From the NCBI GenBank assembly GCA_024684665.1, contig JAIKWN010000070.1:1-12659 (forward strand): 12,659 nucleotides of DNA, given 5' to 3'. Numbering within the stretch: position 1 is the first letter of the stretch; each line of letters begins with the position of its first letter. The translations under genes were made by a program, and so were the position numbers. This DNA comes from Clostridiales bacterium. GTDB taxonomy: Bacteria > Bacillota_A > Clostridia > Christensenellales > Aristaeellaceae. Below, piece by piece: positions 1 through 6,215 of this stretch. Under the pieces are notes generated by a model that searched no databases, had not been told where the DNA came from, and saw only the letters and a list, made by a program, of their open reading frames with translations.

Positions 1-103
1 AGGTGCCAGCGGTGCCGCCGGTGGTGAAGGTCAGCTCTGCCAGGGCAGCGGTGCAGGCAAGCGCGAGAACCAAAGCCAGGGCGATGGAAGCAAACTTCTT
101 CAT
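1..103 (-). CDS. TAXI-family TRAP transporter solute receptor (N-terminal fragment)
   Basis: Only the first 34 codons lie in the window; the gene runs off the left edge. They read as a signal peptide (MKKF, a hydrophobic Ala/Leu/Val stretch, then an ALA-type cleavage site near residue 22) followed by ELTFTTGGTAGT. That LTF-TTGGT-GT opening is characteristic of mature TAXI solute receptors, in which the Gly-rich strand is usually followed by YY. In that family the protein is extracytoplasmic and delivers an organic acid or amino acid to a fused DctQM-type permease. The cysteine at residue 17 lies inside the hydrophobic core, so a lipoprotein reading is possible but less likely. The start is set by an AAAGGGAGG ribosome site about 8 bases upstream. 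A consensus-like promoter lies at 139-167. The identification rests on a short N-terminus, so the family is likely but not certain. Confidence 0.66.
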   Translation of the reverse strand, partial: MKKFASIALALVLALACTAALAELTFTTGGTAGT

Positions 104-138
104 AATCTTTTCCTCCCTTTTTCAGGTGATGTGGGCGC

Positions 139-167
139 ATTCTATCATACTCTCGTCTGATTTGCAA
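139..167 (-). promoter_or_regulatory. sigma-A promoter for the TAXI receptor gene
   Basis: On the minus strand a TTGCAA -35 box (162-167) and a TAGAAT -10 box (139-144) are separated by exactly 17 bases. The predicted transcription start lies about 25-30 bases before the ATG ending at 103. A T-rich (plus strand) tract at 170-222 lies upstream and could act as an UP-like element. Confidence 0.6.
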
Positions 168-258
168 GACATTTTTTCTAAAAATTCATTTTTTTCGGTT
201 TTTTTCGATTTTTCTTTTTGTTGTGCTTAAAACTGCGCTTGCAATACTGCATATTGTC

Positions 259-274
259 CCCGGCAAATGCCGGG
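259..274. repeat. Perfect inverted repeat CCCGGC-AAAT-GCCGGG
   Basis: A 6-bp perfect GC-rich stem with a 4-base loop lies between the two divergent promoters (139-167 minus, 307-335 plus). No T-tract follows on either side, so it does not look like a terminator. It could be a protein-binding site or chance. Function unknown. Confidence 0.4.
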
Positions 275-306
275 AGCGCTGCTGCTTCCTGGAAATCTGG
301 TGCGCC

Positions 307-335
307 TTGACAGGGGTTTCGGAAACCCATACAAT
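307..335 (+). promoter_or_regulatory. Near-perfect sigma-A promoter with palindrome in the spacer
   Basis: TTGACA (307-312), a 17-base spacer and TACAAT (330-335): 11 of 12 consensus bases with ideal spacing. The spacer contains the inverted repeat GGGTTT-CGG-AAACCC (314-328), placed where a repressor would block RNA polymerase. Transcription would begin near 342, giving a leader of about 40 bases before the FAD protein ATG at 382. This supports that start over in-frame codons further upstream. Confidence 0.72.
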
Positions 336-381
336 GAATTTAAAGAAATTAATCATGATTGCTGTCAGAGGGGGGTTCCTT

Positions 382-1815
382 ATGATAATAGGTCCGGAAA
401 CTACTGTTTCCACTACACAGACGGAAGAGATTGTCATCGTCGGCGCAGGCCCCGCGGGCATTTTCACCGCGCTGGAGTATCTTCGCCGCGGTGGGCGTGG
501 GCATATTACGCTGGTGGAAAAAGGCAGGAGGGTGGAAGAGCGACACTGCCCTAAGGAAGTGACAGGGCAGTGCATGAACTGCCGCCCCTATTGCAACATT
601 ACGACCGGCTTTTCCGGTGCTGGCGCTTTTTCGGACGGGAAGCTGTCCCTCTCCTGCGAGGTGGGCGGCGATTTTCCGATGCTGATTGGAGAGGACAAAG
701 CGCAGGCGCTGATCGACTACACAGACCGGATCTATCTGGAATTCGGCGCGGACGAGCATGTGGAAGGCCTAGGGGACCCGGAGGAGGTGCGAAAGATTCG
801 CAAACGCGCCATTCGGGCAGGCCTCAAGCTCGTGGACTGCCCCATCCGGCATCTTGGCACCGAGAAGGCGCATACGCTTTACGTTGGTGTCGAGCGGCAC
901 TTACTGGAGAAAGGTGTTGAAATCCTCTTTGGCTGGGCTTGCGAGGACCTTATCATTGAGGGAGAGACTTGCCTGGGCGTCCGTATCCGCAAAGGAGAGG
1001 AAACCCGGGAGCTGTTTGCATCGCATACCGTGGTGGCCACGGGACGCCGCGGAGCGGACTGGCTGGAGCGCGTCTGTCGGGAGCATGGCATTGCCCACCA
1101 GCCTGGTACCGTGGACATCGGTGTCCGGGTGGAGTGCCGCAACGAGGTCATGGAAGAAGTGAACCGGGTTCTCTACGAAAGCAAACTGATTGGCTATCCG
1201 AAGCCATTCAAGGACAAGGTGCGGACCTTCTGCCAGAATCCCGGCGGCTTTGTCGCCCAGGAAAACTACGACAACGACTTGGCGGTCGTAAACGGACACT
1301 CCTATAAAGAAAAAAAGAGCCCGAACACAAACGTTTCGATCCTCTGCAGTCATAATTTTTCAGTGCCATTCAACCAGCCCATCGCTTATGCACAGAAGGT
1401 GGGCGAGTTGACCAACATGTTAGCCAACGGGCACATCCTCGTGCAGCGCTTCGGCGACATCCTGGATGGAAAGCGCACCTGGCAGCCGGAGCTTCTGCGC
1501 TCTAATGTGCGCCCGACCCTGCCGGATGCGGTAGCGGGGGACATCACGTCCGCCATGCCCTATCGGGCCATGACGAATATTATCGCGTTCATCCAGGCAG
1601 TGGACATAGCCGTGCCAGGCTTCGCCGCGCCGGAAACGCTGCTATATTCGCCGGAACTGAAGTTCTATTCGAATCGCGTTCGCATGAACGAGGACCTTAA
1701 GACCTCGGTTTCGGGGCTTTACTGCTTGGGGGATTCTTCCGGATGGACCCGCGGTCTCATGATGGCCAGTGCCATGGGCGTTCTTATGGGGCGGAAACTC
1801 TCTCAGAAGGAATGA
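382..1815 (+). CDS. FAD-dependent dehydrogenase, COG2509-like
   Basis: A 477-residue cytoplasmic flavoprotein of the uncharacterised family of FAD-dependent dehydrogenases; substrate unknown. The N-terminal dinucleotide-binding motif is VGAGPAG (residues 20-26), with the partner acidic residue in TLVEKG. A cysteine cluster, C56-x7-C64-x2-C67-x3-C71, is followed by GFSGAGAFSDGKLSL (76-90), the signature of this family. The C-terminus has GLYCLGDSSGWTRGLMMASAMG-like residues, the second FAD contact region. The open frame extends up to 223, but the ATG at 382 has an AGAGGGGGG ribosome site 7 bases upstream and lies downstream of the promoter at 307-335, so it is preferred. The 3' end overlaps the convergent gene ending at 1784 by 32 bases. 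The cysteines may hold a metal or an Fe-S cluster; that is inference. Confidence 0.88.
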   Translation: MIIGPETTVSTTQTEEIVIVGAGPAGIFTALEYLRRGGRGHITLVEKGRRVEERHCPKEVTGQCMNCRPYCNITTGFSGAGAFSDGKLSLSCEVGGDFPMLIGEDKAQALIDYTDRIYLEFGADEHVEGLGDPEEVRKIRKRAIRAGLKLVDCPIRHLGTEKAHTLYVGVERHLLEKGVEILFGWACEDLIIEGETCLGVRIRKGEETRELFASHTVVATGRRGADWLERVCREHGIAHQPGTVDIGVRVECRNEVMEEVNRVLYESKLIGYPKPFKDKVRTFCQNPGGFVAQENYDNDLAVVNGHSYKEKKSPNTNVSILCSHNFSVPFNQPIAYAQKVGELTNMLANGHILVQRFGDILDGKRTWQPELLRSNVRPTLPDAVAGDITSAMPYRAMTNIIAFIQAVDIAVPGFAAPETLLYSPELKFYSNRVRMNEDLKTSVSGLYCLGDSSGWTRGLMMASAMGVLMGRKLSQKE

Positions 1816-2047
1816 CCGGCTCCGTTTGCGCCGTAGACGCTTCTCGCAGTTCCTCCCGCAGGCGGGTGTTTTCCATGGCGGCGGAATGGTATGCTTCCTT
1901 TGCCATTGCGAGCTCCTGCTCATAGGTGGGCGTCGAAAAGATGGCGAAAAGCAGGAAGAACACGATCAGGGAAAGCAGCACGGCCAGGAGACGGAAGGGG
2001 CGAACGCGCACCCGTACGCGGGGGCGGCTGTCGATGGCATAAGTCAT
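1784..2047 (-). CDS. Small membrane protein with coiled coil, FtsB/FtsL-like architecture
   Basis: An 87-residue protein. It has an Arg/Val-rich cytoplasmic N-terminus (residues 9-19), one membrane segment (about 19-37, LLAVLLSLIVFFLLFAIF) and an extracytoplasmic helix with heptad-like spacing (about 43-72, rich in E, R, L and A). A polar tail with prolines follows. This bitopic short-N, TM, coiled-coil plan is that of FtsB/DivIC and FtsL septum proteins and of several small division inhibitors, but I see no decisive family motif. The start has a GAGGAGGAA site 5-6 bases upstream. It lies 11 bases downstream of the stop of the S24-type repressor and is surely in the same operon. It overlaps the convergent FAD gene by 32 bases. 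A role in cell division or envelope stress is inference from shape and context only. Confidence 0.75.
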   Translation of the reverse strand: MTYAIDSRPRVRVRVRPFRLLAVLLSLIVFFLLFAIFSTPTYEQELAMAKEAYHSAAMENTRLREELREASTAQTEPVIPSERVSAP

Positions 2048-2058
2048 ATTCTTCCTCC

Positions 2059-2859
2059 TCAGAAGGCTGTGGCGGCCCTGTCGTTCATAAGTAGCGCTTC
2101 CTGACGGGCGTCCGGCAGGAGATCCAAGGATACGGCGCCAAGCACGTGCCCCAGGCAGACAGCGCCAGAAAGCTCATCCTTCGGTCGGGGGGCGAAGGCG
2201 GGGTTATGGCTGTAGAGACCGTCCTTCCGGTATTCCTTGATGAGCCCGTCCCCGTCCTCCAGGCGGAACAAGCCGATTTCGCCCTCCTGCAGGCGCGTCC
2301 TGTCCTCTACGAGGACACGGCATCCGTCCGGGAAAGTAGGTTCCATGCTATGCCCGTTTACGCGGACCAGGAAGGACGCCCGCTGAGTTTCCGGTGTGCG
2401 AAGGATGAAGCGGGGTTCTCCAGTTTCACTCCCATCGAGCGGATGCCCGGAGCCTGCGGCGAAGGAAAGCGGAAGCTCCGGCAAAAGAAGGAAGCGGTCC
2501 CGGTTTTCTGAGAGCCAGGATTCGTCGTACCCCTCCGTGATGGAGGAAAGCAGGGCGTCCACGCTCCTGCGATCGTTTGTGGTCAGCCGGCGGTAGCGGG
2601 AAAGATGCTCCCTTTCCGCCCGGGTGAGCGTGTCCGCCGGCAAAGCGCCGCCCAGGAGTGCATCTGCACTGGTATTCAGGATACGGGAAAGCGGAACGAC
2701 TAGGGAAAGATCGGGCCTTGAAACGCCGGTTTCCCAGTTGGTGACGGCGTTTTTTGTGACCGAGAGCGCCCGGGCAACTTGCGCCTGCGTGAGCCCCGCT
2801 TTGCCCCGCATCGCCCGGATGCGTGCACCCAGCGCCGTATCCGCCATCTTTGTCGCCAT
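2059..2859 (-). CDS. LexA/CI-like transcriptional repressor, XRE helix-turn-helix plus S24 peptidase
   Basis: A 266-residue regulator. Residues 9-66 are a Cro/C1-type helix-turn-helix (GLTQAQVARAL-SVTKNAVTNWETG). A helical linker follows, then a peptidase S24 domain from about 130 to 250. The catalytic serine is S171 in GHSMEPTFPDG and the catalytic lysine is K208 in LIKEYR. Their 37-residue spacing equals that of E. coli LexA (S119, K156). A candidate self-cleavage bond, Ala135-Gly136 in SFAAGSG, lies 36 residues before the serine (35 in LexA). So RecA-triggered or similar self-cleavage is expected, lifting repression after DNA damage; this follows from the family. The first ATG (2859) has a GGAGGAGGG site 6 bases upstream; M5 is a weaker alternative. 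It is co-transcribed with the small membrane protein gene downstream and is probably autoregulated through the repeat at 2901-2940. Confidence 0.88.
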   Translation of the reverse strand: MATKMADTALGARIRAMRGKAGLTQAQVARALSVTKNAVTNWETGVSRPDLSLVVPLSRILNTSADALLGGALPADTLTRAEREHLSRYRRLTTNDRRSVDALLSSITEGYDESWLSENRDRFLLLPELPLSFAAGSGHPLDGSETGEPRFILRTPETQRASFLVRVNGHSMEPTFPDGCRVLVEDRTRLQEGEIGLFRLEDGDGLIKEYRKDGLYSHNPAFAPRPKDELSGAVCLGHVLGAVSLDLLPDARQEALLMNDRAATAF

Positions 2860-2900
2860 GCTTGTCCCTCCTCCGCAATCCGTTGTTCAAAAAAGATCAA

Positions 2901-2940
2901 GATTGCTGTGCTTTTGCCAGGAGTATAGCACAGGATTGCT
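2901..2940. promoter_or_regulatory. Candidate operator overlapping the repressor promoter
   Basis: CTGTGCT (2906-2912) and AGCACAG (2927-2933) form a perfect 7-bp inverted repeat with a 14-base centre covering the -10 box and start point. Each arm is bordered by the direct repeat GATTGCT (2901-2907 and 2934-2940). Both the geometry and the position fit a dimeric repressor binding its own promoter, the usual habit of LexA/CI-type proteins. That this repressor is the binder is inference. Confidence 0.5.
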
Positions 2941-2950
2941 TACCTTTCAA
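2922..2950 (-). promoter_or_regulatory. Extended -10 sigma-A promoter of the repressor operon
   Basis: Minus strand: TTGAAA (2945-2950), a 17-base spacer, then TATACT (2922-2927) preceded by TG-C, an extended -10. The predicted leader is about 55 bases before the ATG at 2859. Confidence 0.72.
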
Positions 2951-3128
2951 CCCTCGTAACCCAAAATGGGGAGAAAAAGGGATACCAGAAAGAACATTTC
3001 AACAATAAAAGAAAAATCATAAGGGAACGCGCGAGAAGAACAGGAACATGACCGCGCGTGTTTCTTGGGAAGAAAAGGTAAAGAATCTTGACCTTCTAGA
3101 TGGGTAGGAAACGCATTACAACAAAATG

Positions 3129-3168
3129 AAAACGAGAGCCAACGGCTTATGCCGTTGGCTCTCGTTTT
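3129..3168 (-). terminator. Strong intrinsic terminator of the flavodiiron-rubredoxin gene
   Basis: A perfect 18-bp stem with a TTAT loop: AAAACGAGAGCCAACGGC (3129-3146) and its complement (3151-3168). The arms end in A4/T4, so it could work on both strands. It begins 9 bases after the stop codon of the minus-strand gene ending at 3178. Confidence 0.9.
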
Positions 3169-3177
3169 ACGGGAAGT

Positions 3178-3339
3178 TTACTCTTCCGGCTCGAACATGT
3201 CCTTGCCGACGCCACAAACAGGGCAGCACCAGTCGTCAGGGAGATCTTCGAAGGCAGTGCCAGGGGCGATACCGCTGTCCGGATCGCCAACGGCGGGATC
3301 ATACACATAGCCGCAGGGGCCACAGACGTACTTCTTCAT
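3178..3339 (-). CDS. Possible stand-alone rubredoxin from an internal start
   Basis: Inside the flavorubredoxin gene, in the same frame, an ATG begins a 53-residue protein ([15 protein letters not shown] to MFEPEE), exactly a normal rubredoxin. It has CxxC near residues 6-9 and CPxC at 39-42. The ATG is preceded by AAGGAGGA (minus strand, 3346-3353) with 6-base spacing, as good as any ribosome site in this window. So free rubredoxin could be translated from the same mRNA, serving other redox partners. The sequence shows the start signal; that it is used is inference. Confidence 0.5.
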   Translation of the reverse strand: MKKYVCGPCGYVYDPAVGDPDSGIAPGTAFEDLPDDWCCPVCGVGKDMFEPEE

Positions 3340-4566
3340 AGTGTTTCCTCCTTCGTTTTTCTTTTCGGGTTCGTCAGGCAGTTGCAGGAGCGACTTCACG
3401 AGTGCGGGGATGGTGGCAAAATCGCTTTCCTCTGGATTCCACATGGAACGGACGTTTTCGTCGATGACGGTGAAGCCAGCTTCTGCCAGCTTTGCCTGCA
3501 GGATCTTGACGCTTTCCCCACTCCAGCCATAGCAGCCGAAAGCGGCGGCGCGCTTGCCGCGGAATTTGAGTTGCTTCGCGAATTCGAGCCAGCCAGCTAC
3601 ACCCGCGAGGATGCTGTTAATGACGGTAGGGCTGCCGACGCAGACAGCCTTCGACTTGAATACCTCTGTCATGACGTCATTCTTGTCAGATTTTGCGATG
3701 TTGAAGACCTTCACCACGGTATCTGGGCTCACGCGCTGGATCTCTTCCGCGATACGATGGGCGATCTTTGCTGTGCCCTCCCACATCGTGTCGTAGGCGA
3801 TGGTGACCTGGTTCTCCTGATAGGAATCTGCCCACTGCTCATACAGTTTCACGATCTGCATGGGGTCATCCCGCCAGATAGCGCCGTGGGAAGGGGCGAT
3901 AATGTCGAAGGGCAGATTCATTCCCGCGAGCTCCACGAGCTTCTTCTGGAGTACCGGAGCGAAAGGATTCAGGATGTTGGCAAAATACTTCATGGCTTCC
4001 CGCCGGAGCAGGCAGGGATCGGCTTGATCGTTGAACAGTTCTCCCACGGCGTAATGCTGCCCGAAGGCGTCCATAGAGAAGAGGATGTTGTCCCCCGTCA
4101 AATAGGTGGCCATGGAATCCGGCCAGTGAAGCATCTTCATCTCGATGAAGATGAGCTTCTTCCCATTTCCGATGTCGACGCTGTCGCCGGTTTTGACGAC
4201 CTTGAAATTCCAACCGCGCTTCCCGTACTGCCCCTCGATACTCTTCACAGCAGCGGCGGTGCAGTAGATGGGAGTGCCCGGGATCTTCTCCATGAGGGCG
4301 GTCAGAGAGCCAGAATGATCGCATTCACCGTGGTTGGCCACGATGAAATCGATCTTTTTAAGGTTCACTTCCTTTTCCAGGTTCTCGACGAAGTCGAACC
4401 GGTGGGGTGTCCAGACCGTGTCGATGAGCACGGTCTTTTCTTCCTCAATGAGATAGGCATTTTGGCTGGAGCCGTTCATAATGGAATAATCGTCGCCATG
4501 GAAGCTTTCCAGCTCCCAGTCCAGAAATCCGACCCAGCTAACGTTACCTTTTACGAGTTTGCGCAT
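3178..4566 (-). CDS. Flavodiiron protein fused to C-terminal rubredoxin (flavorubredoxin type)
   Basis: A 462-residue soluble enzyme expected to reduce O2 to water and/or NO to N2O, protecting an anaerobe. Residues 1-245 are a metallo-beta-lactamase-like diiron domain with ligands H79, E81, D83, H84 (HGECDH), H147 (LHWPD), D166 (MDAFG) and H227 (PSHGAIW). Residues about 253-400 are a flavodoxin-like FMN domain ([17 protein letters not shown]). Residues 410-462 are a full rubredoxin with CGPC and CPVC iron-binding pairs. The rubredoxin should pass electrons intramolecularly to FMN, as in E. coli NorV, though NorV itself need not be the orthologue. The start codon has an AAGGAGG site about 10 bases upstream. 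The linker between the flavodoxin and rubredoxin parts encodes a ribosome binding site (see the rubredoxin entry). Whether O2 or NO is the natural substrate cannot be read from the sequence. Confidence 0.93.
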   Translation of the reverse strand: MRKLVKGNVSWVGFLDWELESFHGDDYSIMNGSSQNAYLIEEEKTVLIDTVWTPHRFDFVENLEKEVNLKKIDFIVANHGECDHSGSLTALMEKIPGTPIYCTAAAVKSIEGQYGKRGWNFKVVKTGDSVDIGNGKKLIFIEMKMLHWPDSMATYLTGDNILFSMDAFGQHYAVGELFNDQADPCLLRREAMKYFANILNPFAPVLQKKLVELAGMNLPFDIIAPSHGAIWRDDPMQIVKLYEQWADSYQENQVTIAYDTMWEGTAKIAHRIAEEIQRVSPDTVVKVFNIAKSDKNDVMTEVFKSKAVCVGSPTVINSILAGVAGWLEFAKQLKFRGKRAAAFGCYGWSGESVKILQAKLAEAGFTVIDENVRSMWNPEESDFATIPALVKSLLQLPDEPEKKNEGGNTMKKYVCGPCGYVYDPAVGDPDSGIAPGTAFEDLPDDWCCPVCGVGKDMFEPEE

Positions 4567-4621
4567 ATGGGGTAATCCTCCTTATCTGAACCGGGGAAAC
4601 CGCCCCGATCCCTTAACAGAT

Positions 4622-4630
4622 ATTTTACCA
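4622..4630 (-). promoter_or_regulatory. Candidate extended -10 promoter for the flavodiiron gene
   Basis: Minus strand TGG-TAAAAT (box 4622-4627) lies about 55 bases before the ATG. No clear -35 box is present at 16-18 bases, so only the extended -10 supports it. Confidence 0.35.
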
Positions 4631-4999
4631 TAATCCGGCTGAAAAAGCTATCCCGGGCTGGGAGGAATAAGGGACGCGGAAAGGGAAACGCGAAACGCAA
4701 AAGCTGAAACAGAGTAAGAAAACCAGACATCTCCGCGCCGGGTAGAGCGGATAGGAAATGTCTGCATTTGACGGTGGATGCTTTCAATTGATAAAAAATG
4801 CTCCCATAATCCAATCTGAATACGAATTCAATGTGGGTCGCATTCGCCCGGCAGAGAGATGCTACGCACACGACCAGAAGGTGACGGGATTTTTCTGGAA
4901 ACGGGGAAACCGGAGAAAGAAAGCGGAGACTGCTTCTTTTTCAAAAGCGGCTGCTGTGCCCCATCTTTGTGAGATAAAACTGCTTTCTGTTTTTTATAA

Positions 5000-5027
5000 T
5001 GGACGGATCGTTTAAATCTGGTATAAT
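5000..5027 (+). promoter_or_regulatory. Candidate upstream promoter of the metallophosphoesterase gene
   Basis: TATAAT (5022-5027) preceded by TG-G (extended -10), with TGGACG (5000-5005) as a 4-of-6 -35 box at 16 bases. A second TATAAT at 4995-5000 lacks a -35 box. Confidence 0.5.
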
Positions 5028-5073
5028 CCAGGCAGCAGGCGAAAGATGTCGGAGATGCGCCAGGAGAATCAAA

Positions 5074-5103
5074 TTGCGCTACTCCCCGCCGGTATGCTAC
5101 AAT
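5074..5103 (+). promoter_or_regulatory. Candidate downstream promoter of the metallophosphoesterase gene
   Basis: TTGCGC (5074-5079), an 18-base spacer, and TACAAT (5098-5103) preceded by TG-C. Transcription would begin near 5110 and give a leader of about 120 bases. Confidence 0.42.
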
Positions 5104-5228
5104 ATGGTCAGGAACCGGGAGAAAGGACGCCTGTGCACCTGCTTGATGAAATGGATGAGCCGCCCCGGCGGCTGAATTCATTATTGCCCAATAAGAATCT
5201 CCCATCAAAAAACGAAAGATGTGACAAT

Positions 5229-6140
5229 ATGGAGAATAATGGTCAGGCCACAACCGGAGTGGCGCCTGAGGGAAAGAAAAAATCCCGCATTTTCAAAATT
5301 CTCGCCCGTATCGTGATCGTCCTGCTCATGCTGGCGATCGGGATTGGCGCAGCTGTGTTCTTCTACGCGCGCTACACAAAGACGCATTACACGATAACGT
5401 TCTATCAGAAAGCCTCCAAGAAGGTGAGCCAGAATATACGGCTCGCAGTTATTTCCGATATTCACAACCGGGAATACGGGGAAGGCAATGCGACGCTGAT
5501 CTCTGACATCCAGGCACTGAAACCGGATCTGATCCTGTTCCTTGGCGATACGATCACGAAGACGGACGATGATTATGAGCCCATGCTGAACCTCGTGTCC
5601 AGGCTAAGCGGAATCGCGCCGTGTTACGGCGTGCTGGGCAATCATGAGAGCGAGCGCATATATTACCTTGACGACAAACAATTGCCCGAAAGGTTCAGGA
5701 ACGCGGGTCTGAAGCTGCTGCGAAATGCACAGGAAACAGTTTCAATCGGAGCGGATAAAATCCAGCTGATCGGCCTGGAAGGTACTCCTTACGGATTTGA
5801 GGAGTATGGCGGTCGGGCCTTCATGGATCGGGTGAACTTTAATCCGTCCACATACTGCATTGTTATGCACCATATCCCGATTGTATTTGATTCACAGCTG
5901 TCAGGCTACGACTTTGACCTGGGGATCGCTGGGCACATTCACGGCGGGATCGTGAACCTTCCGTTCTTAGGAGGGGTGTTCGGTAACGAGGAAGGCTACT
6001 TTCCCCACTACTGTGCTGGGGAATATGCGCTGAGCGGTCAGAAATCCCTGATTATCAGCCGGGGCATGGGCGATTCCCGGCCTATTCCGAGGATCAACAA
6101 CATGCCCGAACTGGTCATTATTGACATCAGCAGCTATTGA
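5229..6140 (+). CDS. Membrane-anchored metallophosphoesterase (YkuE/YaeI-like)
   Basis: A 303-residue protein of the calcineurin-like phosphoesterase superfamily. A Lys-rich stretch (16-24) precedes one membrane segment (about 24-46), so the catalytic domain is probably extracytoplasmic. The metal-binding blocks are all present: SDIHN (D77, H79), LGDT (D107), GNHES (N138, H139), MHHIP (H214/H215) and AGHIHGG (H236, H238). This set is typical of dinuclear metal phosphoesterases; some relatives act on lipid A precursors or polyprenyl/phospholipid substrates, but the substrate here is unknown. The frame is open back to 5046, adding 61 residues without conserved character and spanning a candidate promoter (5074-5103), so I prefer the ATG at 5229 just before the TM segment. 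Its ribosome site (GAAAG, about 12 bases upstream) is weak, so the start is uncertain. Confidence 0.85.
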   Translation: MENNGQATTGVAPEGKKKSRIFKILARIVIVLLMLAIGIGAAVFFYARYTKTHYTITFYQKASKKVSQNIRLAVISDIHNREYGEGNATLISDIQALKPDLILFLGDTITKTDDDYEPMLNLVSRLSGIAPCYGVLGNHESERIYYLDDKQLPERFRNAGLKLLRNAQETVSIGADKIQLIGLEGTPYGFEEYGGRAFMDRVNFNPSTYCIVMHHIPIVFDSQLSGYDFDLGIAGHIHGGIVNLPFLGGVFGNEEGYFPHYCAGEYALSGQKSLIISRGMGDSRPIPRINNMPELVIIDISSY

Positions 6141-6215
6141 CTGCCCGTAAGCGTTTGAAACCGTAACAGGAAATCATTTGCGTGAAAGCGGGCATCGTAA
6201 GGAGGGGTGGATTCC

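Larger units (their letters stand above)
2860..3177. other. Intergenic region between the repressor and flavodiiron genes
   Basis: It holds the repressor promoter and operator on the left and the strong terminator of the flavodiiron gene on the right. Between them (2960-3128) is A-rich DNA with no credible gene. A 7-bp inverted repeat ACGCGCG/CGCGCGT (3027-3033 and 3053-3059, 19-base centre) is of unknown meaning. Confidence 0.6.
4567..5228. other. Long non-coding region before the metallophosphoesterase
   Basis: About 660 bases without a credible gene. It contains the flavodiiron promoter (4622-4630) and a nested inverted repeat at 4724-4764, where CAGACAT pairs with ATGTCTG enclosing CCGC/GCGG. 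A weak imperfect hairpin followed by T-rich sequence lies near 4921-4942. Two plus-strand promoters follow at 5000-5027 and 5074-5103, and the leader carries the hairpin AGCCGCC-CC-GGCGGCT (5158-5173). Open frames here have poor composition and no good ribosome site. Confidence 0.55.

Noticed and set aside
223..381. N-terminal extension of the FAD protein
   Set aside because: It covers the near-perfect promoter at 307-335, lacks a ribosome site and adds residues not expected before the FAD-binding strand.
3027..3059. ACGCGCG/CGCGCGT inverted repeat as a terminator
   Set aside because: No T-tract follows, the loop is 19 bases, and no gene end lies next to it; kept only as part of the intergenic description.
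3382..4575. A 397-codon open frame on the plus strand
   Set aside because: It is antisense to the unmistakable flavodiiron gene, has no ribosome site, and its long opening follows from GC-rich codons of the true gene.
4758..5015. A plus-strand frame of 85 codons in the long intergenic region
   Set aside because: Only a weak AGGA close to its ATG, no recognisable domain, mixed composition, and it runs into a promoter-like region.
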